In this document: positions 19,962-30,137 of the stretch, one piece after another | Numbering within the stretch: position 1 is the first letter of the stretch | Layout of the letters: each line of letters begins with the position of its first letter | Assembly: GCA_021204405.1 (NCBI GenBank) | Contig: JAJPZJ010000069.1 | Location: 124,001-188,000, forward strand | Reading direction: 5' to 3' | Source of the DNA: Tannerellaceae bacterium | Lineage (GTDB): Bacteria; Bacteroidota; Bacteroidia; Bacteroidales; Tannerellaceae | DNA: 64,000 bases | The notes under the pieces: generated by a model | Told to the model about the DNA's origin: nothing | The model's database searches: none | Seen by the model: the letters and a program-made list of their open reading frames with translations, nothing else | Made by a program: the position numbers and the translations under genes

Positions 19962-21410
19962 CGCCGCCAATGTAGCCTTTATAAACTCCCATGTTTTAGC
20001 CACAGAAGATATATTTATTCTTTCATCCGGAGAATGAGGGAATTCAAGGTCAGGCCCGATAGAAATCATATCCATATCCGGATAGTTACCCTGTATAATG
20101 CCACACTCCAGGCCGGCATGCATTACTTTAACTGCTGGTGTCTTCCCATATAGTTTAGTATAGGTCTCCAACATAATATTTAAAATAGGAGAATTTATAT
20201 TGGGTTGCCATCCATTATAAGCACCACCATACTCAACCTTTGCACCCGCCAATGCAAAAACACTTTCCAGGCTCGAACAAACTGCATATTTACGGGTCTC
20301 AGAAGAACTTCTAACCAGAATTTTCACTTCAATCACCCCTTCCGAACTTACCACTACTGCCAGGTTGGAAGAAGATTCTACAGTTCCCGGGAAATCATGC
20401 AACATACTGATTACTCCATTCTGGCACCCTTCGATCGCATTGATCAATGAATCCTGAATCTCTTCCGGGATCAGGGTAGCCGGCAAATCAACCATCTCCG
20501 CTACAAAAGTTATATTTTCTTCTATCCCTTTATATTCCTGTTGGCACATATCCGCATAATCCGCTACCAGCTCCCATAAAGCCTCTGCATTATCACCGGG
20601 AATCGTAATGACCGCAAAGGCCTCCCGGGGAATAGCATTCCGTAACGAACCACCTTCCACAGCAGCCAACCGGGCACCGTAATCGCAGACAGCCTCTTTA
20701 AGGAAACGGAATAAAAGTTTATTGGCATTTGCACGTCCTAAATGAATATCCACACCCGAATGTCCACCTTTGAGGCCGGTCAGGCTCAGTTTAACAGCCA
20801 CATCACCCTCCGGAATAAACGTATCATCTTTGTATTGAAAAGAAATATTCAGGTCTGCACCACCGGCACACCCTACAAAAAGTTCCCCTTCTTCTTCCGA
20901 ATCACAATTCAATAATATATCCCCTTTCAGGAAACCAGGCTTTAAACCGAAAGCACCATCCATACCCACCTCTTCATCTACCGTGAAAAGGGTTTCAACC
21001 GGCCCATGTACCAGAGTGTTATCGGCTAAGACAGCCATAGCCAATGCTGCTCCGATCGCATTATCAGCTCCCAGGGTAGTATCGCGAGCGGTCAACCAAT
21101 CTCCATCTATATAAGCTTGGATAGGATCTTTCAGAAAATCATGATCTACATTCACATTCTTCTGGGGTACCATATCCAGATGAGACTGGAGCGTAACCGT
21201 TTTACGTCCCTCCCTTCCCGGACTGGCCGGCTTACGGATCAGGACATTTCCCACTTCATCCTGTAAAGTCTCTAATCCGAGTTTGTTACCAAACACTTTT
21301 ACATACGAGGTGACAGCTTCCATATGGCCGGTAGGACGGGGAATTTGAGTAAACTCATAAAAATATCCCCAAACAGCTTGTGGAGCAAGGTTCCTGATTT
21401 CTGCAGACAT
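19956..21410 (-). CDS. pepD: Aminoacyl-histidine dipeptidase (Xaa-His dipeptidase, PepD)
   Basis: A complete 484-residue M20-family metallopeptidase that cleaves Xaa-His dipeptides such as carnosine in the cytoplasm. Zinc ligands sit in LQSHLDMVPQK (His near 80), GADNAIGAALA (bridging Asp) and DEEVGMDGAFGL (catalytic Glu pair). The lid domain lies between about 210 and 400, with GGHSGVDIH as the characteristic substrate loop. Convergent with murF. Confidence 0.94.
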   Translation of the reverse strand: MSAEIRNLAPQAVWGYFYEFTQIPRPTGHMEAVTSYVKVFGNKLGLETLQDEVGNVLIRKPASPGREGRKTVTLQSHLDMVPQKNVNVDHDFLKDPIQAYIDGDWLTARDTTLGADNAIGAALAMAVLADNTLVHGPVETLFTVDEEVGMDGAFGLKPGFLKGDILLNCDSEEEGELFVGCAGGADLNISFQYKDDTFIPEGDVAVKLSLTGLKGGHSGVDIHLGRANANKLLFRFLKEAVCDYGARLAAVEGGSLRNAIPREAFAVITIPGDNAEALWELVADYADMCQQEYKGIEENITFVAEMVDLPATLIPEEIQDSLINAIEGCQNGVISMLHDFPGTVESSSNLAVVVSSEGVIEVKILVRSSSETRKYAVCSSLESVFALAGAKVEYGGAYNGWQPNINSPILNIMLETYTKLYGKTPAVKVMHAGLECGIIQGNYPDMDMISIGPDLEFPHSPDERINISSVAKTWEFIKATLAAI

Positions 21411-21464
21411 AAACGTTAATAGTTTTAAATTAATATTTCACATCGTATACTATACGATCTTTTA

Positions 21465-22472
21465 TCATTTAGCTTCTACCACAGACTCACTTCTGTTAGT
21501 AAGAGGAAGAGCTATAATAGTAACCAACCCAACTAAGCCGGTCCAGACGGTTTGTGCCGTATGAACAATCAGTGCAAATGCAGCCGCATCCGTTTCTTTC
21601 ACGCCAAAGCATACCAACGTAGCGATCACCATAAAGTGCCAGGGACCAATCCCGCCCTGTACAGGCACTACCACTCCGATACTACTCATTGTAAAGGCAA
21701 TCAGTCCTACCGAAACACCGAGGTAGCGGGTAAAGTTAAAAGCAAAAAAAGTAATATAGAAATAAAGGAAATAGCCGCCCCATATCATGAATGTCTGCAA
21801 CAAAAATTTCCATTTCTGCTTCATCTTCCAGATACTTTTCATCCCTTCCCATATATTCCTCAGCATTGCCCTGGCTTTCTGGATGAGGGTAAAGTTACTC
21901 ATATAAGTGAATATGAACCAAATTATTGCCCCAATAATTACAACAACTACATAGATCCAGATAGAATTAAACATCGACTTAAATCCTTCCAGGATAGCCG
22001 GGTTTCCGACAAAGAAGTTGGAAAAGAAATCTATATTAAAAGCAAAAATAGATAAGGTGATCAGCCCTACCATAATGGTATCACTTACACGGTCTATAAA
22101 TAATGTACCCAATAATTTGGTAAAAGAGATATGCTCATATTTACTTATAACTCCACAACGCCATACCTCTCCCACACGGGGAAGTACCAGATTGACAGCA
22201 TAATTACCCAATACGGCATTTATAACGTTACTTGTTTTATAATGTTCCCCCAATGAAGAAATAAGCAATCCCCAACGAAGCCCCCGAACCACATTGGCTC
22301 CTAAACCAAATAACAAGGAAAAAAGGATAATATCATAACGAACGCCCCGCTTAATTACTTCCCAGATCTCCGTTGTATCCATATTACGATACAGGAACCA
22401 AAGGAGCAGACAGCCTAAAGTAAGGGGTAGGAATACTTTTATGAACGTACTCAGGGATTTTTTTAAATTCAT
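21465..22472 (-). CDS. Flippase-like / UPF0104 integral membrane protein
   Basis: An integral membrane protein of the lysylphosphatidylglycerol-synthase transmembrane (UPF0104) type, with about eight hydrophobic segments. GLRWGLLISSLG and LPRVGEVWRCGVISKY are typical of this family, as is PVQGGIGPWHFMV near the end. Homologues are proposed lipid flippases or lipid-linked intermediates' transporters; substrate is unknown. The open frame extends to 22532, but a minus-strand -7 element at 22519-22526 lies inside that extension, so I choose the Met codon at 22472 (MNLKKSLSTF), giving 335 residues. Confidence 0.85.
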   Translation of the reverse strand: MNLKKSLSTFIKVFLPLTLGCLLLWFLYRNMDTTEIWEVIKRGVRYDIILFSLLFGLGANVVRGLRWGLLISSLGEHYKTSNVINAVLGNYAVNLVLPRVGEVWRCGVISKYEHISFTKLLGTLFIDRVSDTIMVGLITLSIFAFNIDFFSNFFVGNPAILEGFKSMFNSIWIYVVVVIIGAIIWFIFTYMSNFTLIQKARAMLRNIWEGMKSIWKMKQKWKFLLQTFMIWGGYFLYFYITFFAFNFTRYLGVSVGLIAFTMSSIGVVVPVQGGIGPWHFMVIATLVCFGVKETDAAAFALIVHTAQTVWTGLVGLVTIIALPLTNRSESVVEAK

Positions 22473-22502
22473 CTGACACAGGATTCTTTTAATTATTTGT
22501 TG

Positions 22503-22510
22503 TATTTTTG
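22503..22510 (+). promoter_or_regulatory. Bacteroidota -7 element of rsmA
   Basis: TATTTTTG matches TAnnTTTG, 56 bp upstream of the rsmA ATG. It interleaves with the divergent -7 element at 22519-22526. Confidence 0.5.
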
Positions 22511-22518
22511 TGCATCTG

Positions 22519-22526
22519 CAAAGATA
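22519..22526 (-). promoter_or_regulatory. Bacteroidota -7 element of the flippase-like gene
   Basis: The plus strand reads CAAAGATA, i.e. TATCTTTG on the minus strand, 46 bp upstream of the chosen start at 22472. Confidence 0.5.
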
Positions 22527-22566
22527 ACACAATATTTAAAAAGTCAGAAATATAGCACCCAAGTGA

Positions 22567-23349
22567 ATGAGATTAGTTAAGCCCAAAAAAGCGTTAGGCC
22601 AACATTTCCTGAAAGATTTACAGATTGCACAACGTATTGCTGATACGCTATCGGATTATAAAGACCTCCCTATACTGGAAGTGGGGCCGGGGATGGGCGT
22701 TCTAACCCAATTTCTGATTGAAGCCGGACATGACCTTTCCGTTGTTGAACTCGATATGGAATCAGTCGTTTATCTGGAGCGTAACTTCCCGGTATTAAGT
22801 GATAAAATAATCGCTGAAGACTTCTTACGGCTAGACCTGGGGAAATTATTTCCCGGCCAATTTTGTGTAATTGGTAACTATCCTTACAATATATCCAGCC
22901 AGATATTCTTCAAAGTACTGGATTACAAAGACCGGATACCCTGCTGTTCAGGCATGATACAAAAAGAGGTAGCCGAACGTCTAGCGGCCGGTCCGGGTAG
23001 TAAAACATACGGGATCATCAGCATACTTTTGCAGGTATGGTATGATATCGAATATCTTTTTACAGTGAGTGAACAGGTATTCTCGCCACCCCCAAAAGTA
23101 AAAAGTGCCGTTATCCGTATGACCAGAAATAAGCGTACGGAGCTGCCATGCGACGAGAAACTATTCCAGACAGTTGTAAAAACCTCTTTTAATCAACGCA
23201 GAAAAACATTGCGAAACTCTATGAAGCCCCTATTAGGCAAAGAGTTTCCGGACTATCAGCTACCTATTTTTGATAAAAGACCGGAACAACTCTCCATCGA
23301 CCAGTTCATAGAATTAACCATAATGACAGATAAGTATCTGAATAAGTAA
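22567..23349 (+). CDS. rsmA: 16S rRNA (adenine-1518/1519-N6) dimethyltransferase
   Basis: A 260-residue SAM-dependent methyltransferase (KsgA/Dim1 family) that dimethylates two adenosines in the 3' end helix of 16S rRNA during small-subunit assembly. Motifs are KALGQHFLKD at the N-terminus, LEVGPGMGVLT (SAM loop), VVELDMESV and the catalytic VIGNYPYNISSQI, the Bacteroidota form of NLPYNIS. Intact. The broken mgtE gene follows 8 bp downstream, so the two are probably one operon. Confidence 0.96.
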   Translation: MRLVKPKKALGQHFLKDLQIAQRIADTLSDYKDLPILEVGPGMGVLTQFLIEAGHDLSVVELDMESVVYLERNFPVLSDKIIAEDFLRLDLGKLFPGQFCVIGNYPYNISSQIFFKVLDYKDRIPCCSGMIQKEVAERLAAGPGSKTYGIISILLQVWYDIEYLFTVSEQVFSPPPKVKSAVIRMTRNKRTELPCDEKLFQTVVKTSFNQRRKTLRNSMKPLLGKEFPDYQLPIFDKRPEQLSIDQFIELTIMTDKYLNK

Positions 23350-23357
23350 CCCCTCGC

Positions 23358-24722
23358 ATGATTGAACTAACAAAAGAATACATCGAAAATCTGAAAAACA
23401 TCATCGCCGACAAAGATGATGCGAAAGCCAAAGAACCGCTTAAAGATTTGTACCCGGCAGATATTGCAGAGCTGTATGAGGAATTAAATTGAAAGAAGCC
23501 ATCTACCTATACCTGCTACTGGACGGAGACACTGCCGCAGATGTATTAATGGAGTTAGACGATGAAGACCGGCATAAGCTCTTAAAAGAACTTCCTTCCG
23601 AACTGATCGCCAAACGCTTTGTCGACAATATGGAGACAGACGATGCGGTAGACCTGATCCGCGGGCTGGATGAAGATACACAGGAAGAGGTCCTTTCGCA
23701 TATTGAAGATGTTGAACAGGCCGGTGATATTGTAGACCTGCTTAAATACGACGAAGATACAGCCGGGGGATTAATGGGTACCGAAATGATCGTGGTAAAC
23801 GAAAATTGGAGTATGCCCCAATGTATTGATGAAATGCGTATGCAGGCGGAAGAGATGGATGAGATTTACTATGTATGGATGAGATTTACTATGTATATGT
23901 AGTAGATGATGACGAACGGTTAAGAGGAGTACTTCCCCTTCAAAGACTGATTACCAATCCGTCTGTTTCAAAGATTAAACACGTAATGAAGAAAGAACCT
24001 ATTTCAGTGCACGAAGGTGATACCATTGAAGAGGTTGCACGCACCATTGAAAATATGACCTGGTAGCCCTGCCGGTTGTCGATAGCATAGGCAGGCTGAT
24101 TGGCCGTATCACGATCGACGACATAATGGAAGAAGTGCGCGAACAACACGAGTGCGATTATCAGCTGGCATCCGGTATCTCCCACGACGTAGAAACTTCC
24201 GACAATGTATTCATGCAAACAGCCGCCCGCCTGCCCTGGTTGCTGATTGGTATGATAGGCGGCCTGGGAAATTCCGTCCTACTGGGTAACTTCGAGGCTA
24301 ATTTTGCTTCGAACCCCAAAATGGCACTCTTTATACTGCTGATCGGAGGAACCGGTGGGAACGTAGGTATCCAATCTTCAGCTATTGTTGTACAGGGACT
24401 TGTCAATAATACCCTTAAGCCGGGTAATATTATGAAGCAGGTATTGAAAGAAAGTGTGGTTTCCCTGATTAATGCCAGTATCATCAGCCTGATTGTTTTT
24501 GTTTACAATTTCTTTATGCTGGGTGATACAGGTATAACAGCATCCGTCTCCCTAAGCCTTTTCTCAGTAGTCATGTTCGCTAGTATATTTGGTACGTTAG
24601 TGCCCATGACCCTCAACAAGATGAAAATAGACCCGGCACTAGCCACAGGTCCTTTTATTACCATTACCAATGACATCATAGGAATGATGATCTATATGCT
24701 TGTAACTTCTATGCTAACTTAA
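23358..24722 (+). pseudogene. mgtE: Magnesium transporter MgtE, three reading-frame breaks
   Basis: A complete MgtE (about 450 residues) can be read only across three breaks. The N domain starts MIELTKEYIENL at 23358. The frame is lost at 23490 (one base short), at a 20-bp tandem duplication (23855-23894) inside the first CBS domain, and at an A4 run at 24050-24053 where YDLVALPVVD should follow. The membrane domain (24126-24722) is intact with LLIGMIGGLGNSV and the Mg-pore region GGTGGNVGIQSSAI. The product would be a cytoplasmically gated inner-membrane Mg2+ channel. Three independent breaks in a usually important gene suggest either sequence errors or real loss; the 20-bp duplication is not a simple homopolymer error. 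Confidence 0.85.
23855..23894. repeat. 20-bp tandem duplication inside mgtE
   Basis: ATGGATGAGATTTACTATGT occurs twice head to tail (23855-23874 and 23875-23894). It duplicates codons for MDEIYYV and shifts the frame. Confidence 0.9.
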
Positions 24723-24795
24723 CTGCAGGTATGTTAAACAATCCTTATACCGATTCCTATTCCTGAGAAATCTCCCCTGTTATAACTAATTTTGC

Positions 24796-25161
24796 ATGCA
24801 AATAAATAGCAGCATGCTTAAAGAAATATTCTATATATTACTTTTTTATTTTACCGGCGAATGCATTAGCAGTACGATAAACGGCATTATTCCCGGAAGT
24901 GTGATCGGGATGGTTCTGCTATTCCTGGCCCTTCTCCTTAAAGTAATCAAACCGGGAAAAGTAAAAAGAGTATCGAAAATACTTACCCGCAATATGGCCT
25001 TTTTCTTTTTACCGGCTGGCGTGGGACTTATGGATGCATTCGGTACTATAGCAGAATCCTGGGTGACAATTATAACAGTCTCTATCATCAGTACCTTCCT
25101 GGTTATCGCTACCGTCTCTTTTCTTCAGGAAAAAACAGGAAAGGAGCTAAAAGATGAATAA
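24796..25161 (+). CDS. lrgA: CidA/LrgA-family membrane protein
   Basis: A 121-residue holin-like membrane protein with four hydrophobic helices, matching CidA/LrgA (PGSVIGMVLLFLALLLKVIK and FFLPAGVGLMDAFG are the family signatures). LrgA and LrgB pairs have been linked to murein hydrolase control and, in other bacteria and plants, to pyruvate or glycolate export. The stop overlaps the lrgB start (ATGAATAA), so the two are translationally coupled. The start could be the ATG at 24796 or the one a few codons later at MLKEIF. Confidence 0.85.
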   Translation: MQINSSMLKEIFYILLFYFTGECISSTINGIIPGSVIGMVLLFLALLLKVIKPGKVKRVSKILTRNMAFFFLPAGVGLMDAFGTIAESWVTIITVSIISTFLVIATVSFLQEKTGKELKDE

Positions 25162-25851
25162 CCTGCTTGATTCGGATATTTTTTCACTTACCCTGGCACT
25201 CGGGACCTATCTCGCAGTGCTGGCACTTTATAAGAAAACAAAAATCCTGCTACTTAATCCCCTGCTGGTCTCTATCTTCGCAATTATTACCCTCCTGAAA
25301 TAATGGGGATTGAGTATGAAGTATTCCGGAAAGGAACCCAGGTGATTCATTTTATGCTGGGACCTTCTGTCGTTGCATTGGGATATGTCCTTTTTGAGCA
25401 GGTAAAATATTTGCATGGAAATGTCTTATCTATCCTTACTTCTATTACTGTGGGAGCATTTGTCGGGATTGTCAGCGTAATGGGGATCGGTTACCTGATG
25501 GGTGCCGACGAAGTGCTTATTGCCATGATGCAACCCAAATCCGTTACAACCCCTATAGCCATGAGTATCGCCGAAAGATCCGGTGGAATCCCTTCCCTTA
25601 CAGCCGTCATTGTTGTAGGTGTAGGAATTTTTGGAAGCATTACGGGCCCTGTATTGCTGAAAGTGATGGGGATTGAAAGCAAAATAGCCAAAGGACTTGC
25701 ACTGGGAGCCTCTTCGCATGGGGTTGGAACCGCTGCCGCTATCCAGCTGGGCGTCGTAGAAGGGGCAATCAGCGGACTAGCCATTGGACTAATGGGAATT
25801 GCAACAGCTATATTAGTACCTTTAGTCACCTTTGTTCTTACCTTTTTTTAA
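25154..25851 (+). CDS. lrgB: LrgB-family membrane protein (one frameshift)
   Basis: Partner of LrgA, about 231 residues when read through one missing A in the A3 run at 25300-25302 (LLK-IMGIEYEVF). It begins MNNLLDSDIFSLTLALG at 25154, overlapping lrgA by 8 bp. Several transmembrane segments and the family signature PKSVTTPIAM, with GVGTAAAIQLG in the last third, are present. The break is a single homopolymer base, so the gene may be intact in the organism. Confidence 0.85.
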
Positions 25852-25916
25852 GAACATCAATCTGATAAACAAGCGCTTCCCAATTCTTTGTGCAGCTACA
25901 AAAAAGAAAAGTATTA

Positions 25917-25946
25917 TTGTTTTTTTAATGGAAAATCGTACTTTTG
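25917..25946 (+). promoter_or_regulatory. Promoter of efp
   Basis: TTG (25917-25919), a 19-bp spacer, then TACTTTTG (25939-25946): the best complete -33/-7 match in the window, 45 bp before efp. Confidence 0.7.
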
Positions 25947-25991
25947 CGGGCAAACAAAGAATTAGTAACAATTAAAATATAAAAAACTTAT

Positions 25992-26558
25992 ATGGCAACA
26001 ACTGCTGATTTCAGAAACGGTATGTGTATCGACATGGACGGTACTTACTATTTTATCGTTGAATTCCTACATGTAAAACCAGGAAAAGGTCCGGCTTTCG
26101 TCCGTACTAAACTTAAAAACGTAACAACCGGACGTGTGATCGACAAAACATGGAACTCCGGCGTAAAAATTGAAGAAGTTCGTATTGAGCGCCGTCCTTA
26201 CCAGTTCCTTTACCAGGATGATATGGGCTATAATTTTATGCACCCTGAAACATTCGAGCAGATATCCATTCCGGGTGACAGCATAGACGGTGTACAGTTC
26301 CTGAAAGAGGGTGACATGGTAGAAGCCATGGTACATGCCGCAAGTGAAACGATCTTAACCTGTGAACTACCTGCGCACGTAGTACTGGAAGTTACTTATA
26401 CCGAACCGGGTATGAAAGGCGATACTGCCACCAATACCTTAAAACCGGCAACAGTAGAAACAGGAGCTGAAGTTCGTGTTCCCCTATTCATCAACGTAGG
26501 TGAAAAAATTGAAATCGACACCCGCAATGGCTCTTACGTAGGCCGCGTACGTCAATAA
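25992..26558 (+). CDS. efp: Translation elongation factor P
   Basis: A complete 188-residue EF-P that relieves ribosome stalling at polyproline. Domain I has [15 protein letters not shown], whose loop carries the lysine that is modified in many bacteria. Domain III ends in the conserved [14 protein letters not shown]. It is monocistronic, with its own strong promoter and terminator. No modification enzyme gene is adjacent. Confidence 0.97.
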   Translation: MATTADFRNGMCIDMDGTYYFIVEFLHVKPGKGPAFVRTKLKNVTTGRVIDKTWNSGVKIEEVRIERRPYQFLYQDDMGYNFMHPETFEQISIPGDSIDGVQFLKEGDMVEAMVHAASETILTCELPAHVVLEVTYTEPGMKGDTATNTLKPATVETGAEVRVPLFINVGEKIEIDTRNGSYVGRVRQ

Positions 26559-26565
26559 AAAATAA

Positions 26566-26616
26566 AAAAACAGGTAGTTATAGCCGGAATTATTTTCACC
26601 GGACTACCTGTTTTTC
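26566..26616 (+). terminator. Terminator of efp
   Basis: ACAGGTAGT (26570-26578) pairs with ACTACCTGT (26603-26611), with an inner CCGG/CCGG pairing, followed by a T-run. Confidence 0.8.
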
Positions 26617-26650
26617 ATCTCACAACCAAACCACTTTAATACCTTGACTT

Positions 26651-27361
26651 ATGAAAAAAGACCCAACCAAACTGCCCCCTATTAATAAATGGTTAACCGA
26701 CGACAAACCCAGGGAAAAACTCCTGTCCAAAGGATGTGCAAATCTTACTGATGCCGAACTATTAGCCATTCTGATCGGCTCGGGAAACCAGAATGAAAAT
26801 GCAATCCAGCTATCACAACGTATTTTACATTCGGTCGGGAATAACCTGAATTCACTGGCAAAACTATCTGTCAAAGAACTGATAGCCAGCTTTAAAGGTA
26901 TTGGAGAAGCCAAAGCGCTCTCTATCACTGCAGCACTGGAACTAGGGAAAAGAAGAGATAGTTATCCATACGAAAAACAACCGGTTATACAATCCAGCAA
27001 AGACGTATACAATCTTTTCTCCCCGATGCTCCTGGATTTACCTTACGAGGAATTATGGATCGCAATAACAAACCGGGCCGGTAAGGTAATCGAAAAAACA
27101 AAAGTAAGTTAGGGAGGGATCGACGGGGCACAGGCAGATGTACGACTAATCCTTAAACATGCCATCCTAAAACTCGCTTCCGGGATCATACTTTGCCACA
27201 ATCATCCCTCGGGCAACATTCATCCAAGCCCGGAAGATACACAATTAACCCACCGTATCTATAAATCGGCCAAACTGATGGATATCACATTACTTGACCA
27301 TCTGATCATTGCCGATAAAGGATATTATAGTTTTTCAGATCAGGGAAGGCTGGCACACTAG
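26651..27361 (+). pseudogene. radC: RadC-family JAMM-domain protein with an in-frame TAG
   Basis: A 236-residue RadC homologue. The N-terminal helix-hairpin-helix-like half (DAELLAILIGSGN, FKGIGEAKALSI) is intact up to codon 153. Then VS is followed by a TAG at 27110-27112, after which the same frame continues GGIDGAQADVR and reaches the JAMM motif LCHNHPSGN..PSPED (the metal site) and a TAG at 27359. The true residue at the stop is unknown; Ser or Gln is usual in relatives. Without readthrough the metal-binding half is lost. The molecular role of RadC is still unclear; the old link to DNA repair is doubtful. Confidence 0.85.
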
Positions 27362-27420
27362 CAGACAATTCCCTGCACCGGCCTCTACCATCCGATCAAC
27401 AGTATTTATAGAATTTAGTG

Positions 27421-27428
27421 TATATTTG
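27421..27428 (+). promoter_or_regulatory. Bacteroidota -7 element of the MIP18-family gene
   Basis: TATATTTG matches TAnnTTTG, 35 bp upstream of the start at 27463. Confidence 0.55.
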
Positions 27429-27462
27429 CAGGTAATATCAAAGTATTAGTAATTACAGCAAT

Positions 27463-27780
27463 ATGAATAACGAGTTCTTACAAACGGAAGAGGCAATCGT
27501 TACCGTACTGAAAACGGTATACGATCCGGAAATCCCGGTTAATATATATGATCTTGGATTAATATATAAAGTTGAAGTAGACGAAAATCAGATCGTCCAT
27601 ATAGATATGACGCTTACAGCACCCAATTGTCCGGCTGCCGATTTTATCATAGAAGATGTACGGATGAAAGTAGAAGCGGTAGAAGGAGTAAAAGGCGTTG
27701 AAGTAAACCTGGTATTTGAACCTGAATGGGACAAAGATATGATGTCTGAAGAAGCCAAATTGGAATTAGGCTTTTTATAA
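27463..27780 (+). CDS. MIP18/DUF59-family Fe-S assembly protein (SufT-like)
   Basis: A 105-residue protein of the MIP18 (DUF59) family with VYDPEIPVNIYDLGLIY at about 19-35 and TAPNCPAADFI carrying the conserved Cys. The short single-domain form is usually assigned to Fe-S cluster maturation (SufT) in Bacteroidota, or to phenylacetate-pathway PaaD; no paa genes are nearby, so the Fe-S role is preferred. Intact, monocistronic, cytoplasmic. Confidence 0.88.
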   Translation: MNNEFLQTEEAIVTVLKTVYDPEIPVNIYDLGLIYKVEVDENQIVHIDMTLTAPNCPAADFIIEDVRMKVEAVEGVKGVEVNLVFEPEWDKDMMSEEAKLELGFL

Positions 27781-27786
27781 TTTAAT

Positions 27787-29207
27787 ATGAAGTTTATTAA
27801 CATGGCTTCCCGGGAAATTTAAGTACGATAACAATTGTCTGTTTCAGTTTATTATACATTTTTCTGCCCTCTGTTAATAATTCGCTTGATTCACTTTCAT
27901 TTGCCGCAGATATAAGAGAGGGAAAAGAACTTTTTAGTCCCCACCATCTGTTTTATAATGCTTTTTTATCTTTTCACCTGGTTATTTAATATCCGGAATA
28001 CCCTCAGTCTCCTCTGCTTCGGCAACGCCCTTTTTGCAACCGGTTGCCTCTATGTGGTCAACGCCATATGTAAAGAGCGGCTGGAACTGCACTACCGTAT
28101 TCCTCTTTTAATATTGCTGGGCTCCTGCTTTGGCTTTATTCGGTACGCAACTGAGGGAGAGACCTATATACTTCCTTTGTTCTTCTCTCTTTGGGCAAGT
28201 TACAGTGCCTTGCAACAAAAAAGTATTTTTAAAGTAGCCTTGCTGGCTTCCATAGCCTGCCTTTTTCATCAGATACACTTTTTCTGGTGGCTGGGACTTT
28301 TATTCTTTTCATTAAGCAGTTTCCCAGGGAACAAACTGAAAAACTTTTTCCTTTATTCCCTCCCCTCCTGGATAGTACCGGTAGCCTATTTCCTTGCCTT
28401 CTATTTTATTGAAAATGATAGCACACACCTGGTGGAGTTCATATTTCATGACTATATGAAATATGAAGATGTGAGGTTCGATCTGAACTATTTATCTATT
28501 TTTCTTACTCCTATTAGCTTTATAAGGACATTTTTCCAGGTACATGGTTATATGTATCCACTGGTCTTAAAATATAAAATGCTTTGGTGTGTGGTCGCGA
28601 TTTCTATAAGTCTATTTTTAGTGGGCTGTTACAAATTAAAAGATATAAAGGTCAGGAAAAACAGTTGTACCATCGAAAGAAAGTTTGCCCTCTCCCATCT
28701 TCTCATCTTTATTTTACAATTACTTTTTGCTTTTATTTCAGACGGGAATGCGGAGTTTATGGTTATGTTACCTTTCGCTTTATGCTTATACCTGTTTTTT
28801 GCTTTCGATTTTAGAAATCTTTTTATTTCCTATTTTGCTGCCAGTATATTTCTTTGGAATATCTGTTTAAGTGTTATTCCTTATCACTTTCTACAGATTA
28901 TTCCTGATTTTTCCGTAAGTCGTTTCATAGAAGAACATCCGGATGAAGTTTTTTCTTAAAAGACAAATCTTGGTCAATAAGTATATTGAACTACCGGCAA
29001 CCACAGGAAACCTACAACATTTATTCTATGTATACAAATGAGGATAAGCTGGATAGTATCCTGCATACAAAAGAATATGTAATAAGCGATATACTGACAC
29101 CATCTCCTACCTCCAGAAGTTCAATCGTAAATAAAAGCGTGCAGATTTCTATGAAAAATATACTTTTGCACCATATGCTACCAATTATTATGATATGGGA
29201 GAGGTAA
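27787..29207 (+). pseudogene. Multi-spanning membrane protein, GT-C-like, broken in several places
   Basis: The longest frame (27958-28959) encodes 333 residues with about nine hydrophobic helices. The missing N-terminus lies just upstream in another frame: IVCFSLLYIFLPSV, then DSLSFAADIREGKELF and PHHLFYNAF, a loop typical of Bacteroidota GT-C-like membrane proteins. The C-terminus also continues in another frame (TKEYVISDILT, then SRSSIVNKS) to 29207. At least two frameshifts are needed. The full product would be an inner-membrane glycosyltransferase- or flippase-like protein of about 470 residues; the substrate is unknown. Confidence 0.6.
29161..29168 (+). promoter_or_regulatory. Bacteroidota -7 element of lpxH
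   Basis: TACTTTTG matches TAnnTTTG, 82 bp upstream of lpxH and inside the 3' end of the broken membrane-protein gene. Confidence 0.45.
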
Positions 29208-29249
29208 TATGGGTAACTTTACGGAAAAATAAGTGAAAAATACATCCTG

Positions 29250-30026
29250 ATGAAAGAAAGAAAAAAAATATACTTCATCTCAGATGCTCATCTGGGAGCC
29301 CGCTTTCATAAAGATCCACGTGCCATTGAAAAAAAACTGGTGCGCTGGTTAGACTGTGTAAAGGAAGAAGCTTATGCGATCTACATGCTGGGAGATATGT
29401 TCGACTATTGGTATGAATACAAATATGTAGTACCTAAAGGACACGTCCGGTTTCTCGGGAAGCTTGCCGAACTTGCCGACAACGGTACGGAAATTCACAT
29501 CTTTGCCGGCAATCACGACGTATGGCTATTCGATTACTTACCTAAAGAAATAGGCGCTACTATTCACGATGGGACGCTGACAGTAGAATTACTGGGAAAA
29601 AAATTCTTTCTGGGACATGGAGATGAAGTAGATTTCCGTAACTATAGCTTCCGCTTCCTGCGTGCCTTATTCAGAAATAAATTCTGTCAGTGGCTTTATA
29701 CAGGCATCCATCCCCGCTGGACATTTGGCTTTGCACTTGACTGGTCGTTCAATAGCCGTAAAAAAAGACTGGAAAAACACCAGTCTATCGGATACCAGGG
29801 AGAAGAGGCTGAGTACATGGTACTGTTTGCCAAAGAATATCTTAAAACAAATCCGGATATTAACTTTTTCATTTTCGGACACCGGCATATCCTACTAGAC
29901 CTGATGCTTAGCAAATCCTCCCGGTTATTGGTTGCAGGCGACTGGATGAACCACTTCTCTTATATAGAATGGGATGGAGAGGAACTGTTTATAGAACAGT
30001 TTGAGGCAGAAGATAAAGGAGAGTAG
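29250..30026 (+). CDS. lpxH: UDP-2,3-diacylglucosamine diphosphatase
   Basis: A 258-residue calcineurin-like metallophosphoesterase of lipid A synthesis that converts UDP-2,3-diacylglucosamine to lipid X. All metal-site blocks are present: SDAHLG (D, H), LGDMFDYW, AGNHDVWLF, LGHGDEV and FGHRH. It acts at the cytoplasmic face of the inner membrane. Its stop codon is TAG, which is informative because other TAGs in the window interrupt genes. Intact. Confidence 0.92.
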   Translation: MKERKKIYFISDAHLGARFHKDPRAIEKKLVRWLDCVKEEAYAIYMLGDMFDYWYEYKYVVPKGHVRFLGKLAELADNGTEIHIFAGNHDVWLFDYLPKEIGATIHDGTLTVELLGKKFFLGHGDEVDFRNYSFRFLRALFRNKFCQWLYTGIHPRWTFGFALDWSFNSRKKRLEKHQSIGYQGEEAEYMVLFAKEYLKTNPDINFFIFGHRHILLDLMLSKSSRLLVAGDWMNHFSYIEWDGEELFIEQFEAEDKGE

Positions 30027-30093
30027 GCCATTACATGCTAAAACCACATTAAATAATACGAAACGCTCTTCCTGAAAAATTTAGAAGAAATAA

Positions 30094-30118
30094 AAAAGGA
30101 GGGTTATCCCCTCCTTTT
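30094..30118. terminator. Bidirectional terminator between lpxH and the phosphate transporter gene
   Basis: AAAAGGAGGG (30094-30103) pairs perfectly with CCCTCCTTTT (30109-30118) around a 5-nt loop, with A- and T-runs on the two sides. Confidence 0.75.
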
Positions 30119-30137
30119 CATATTCTATAGTAACCCA

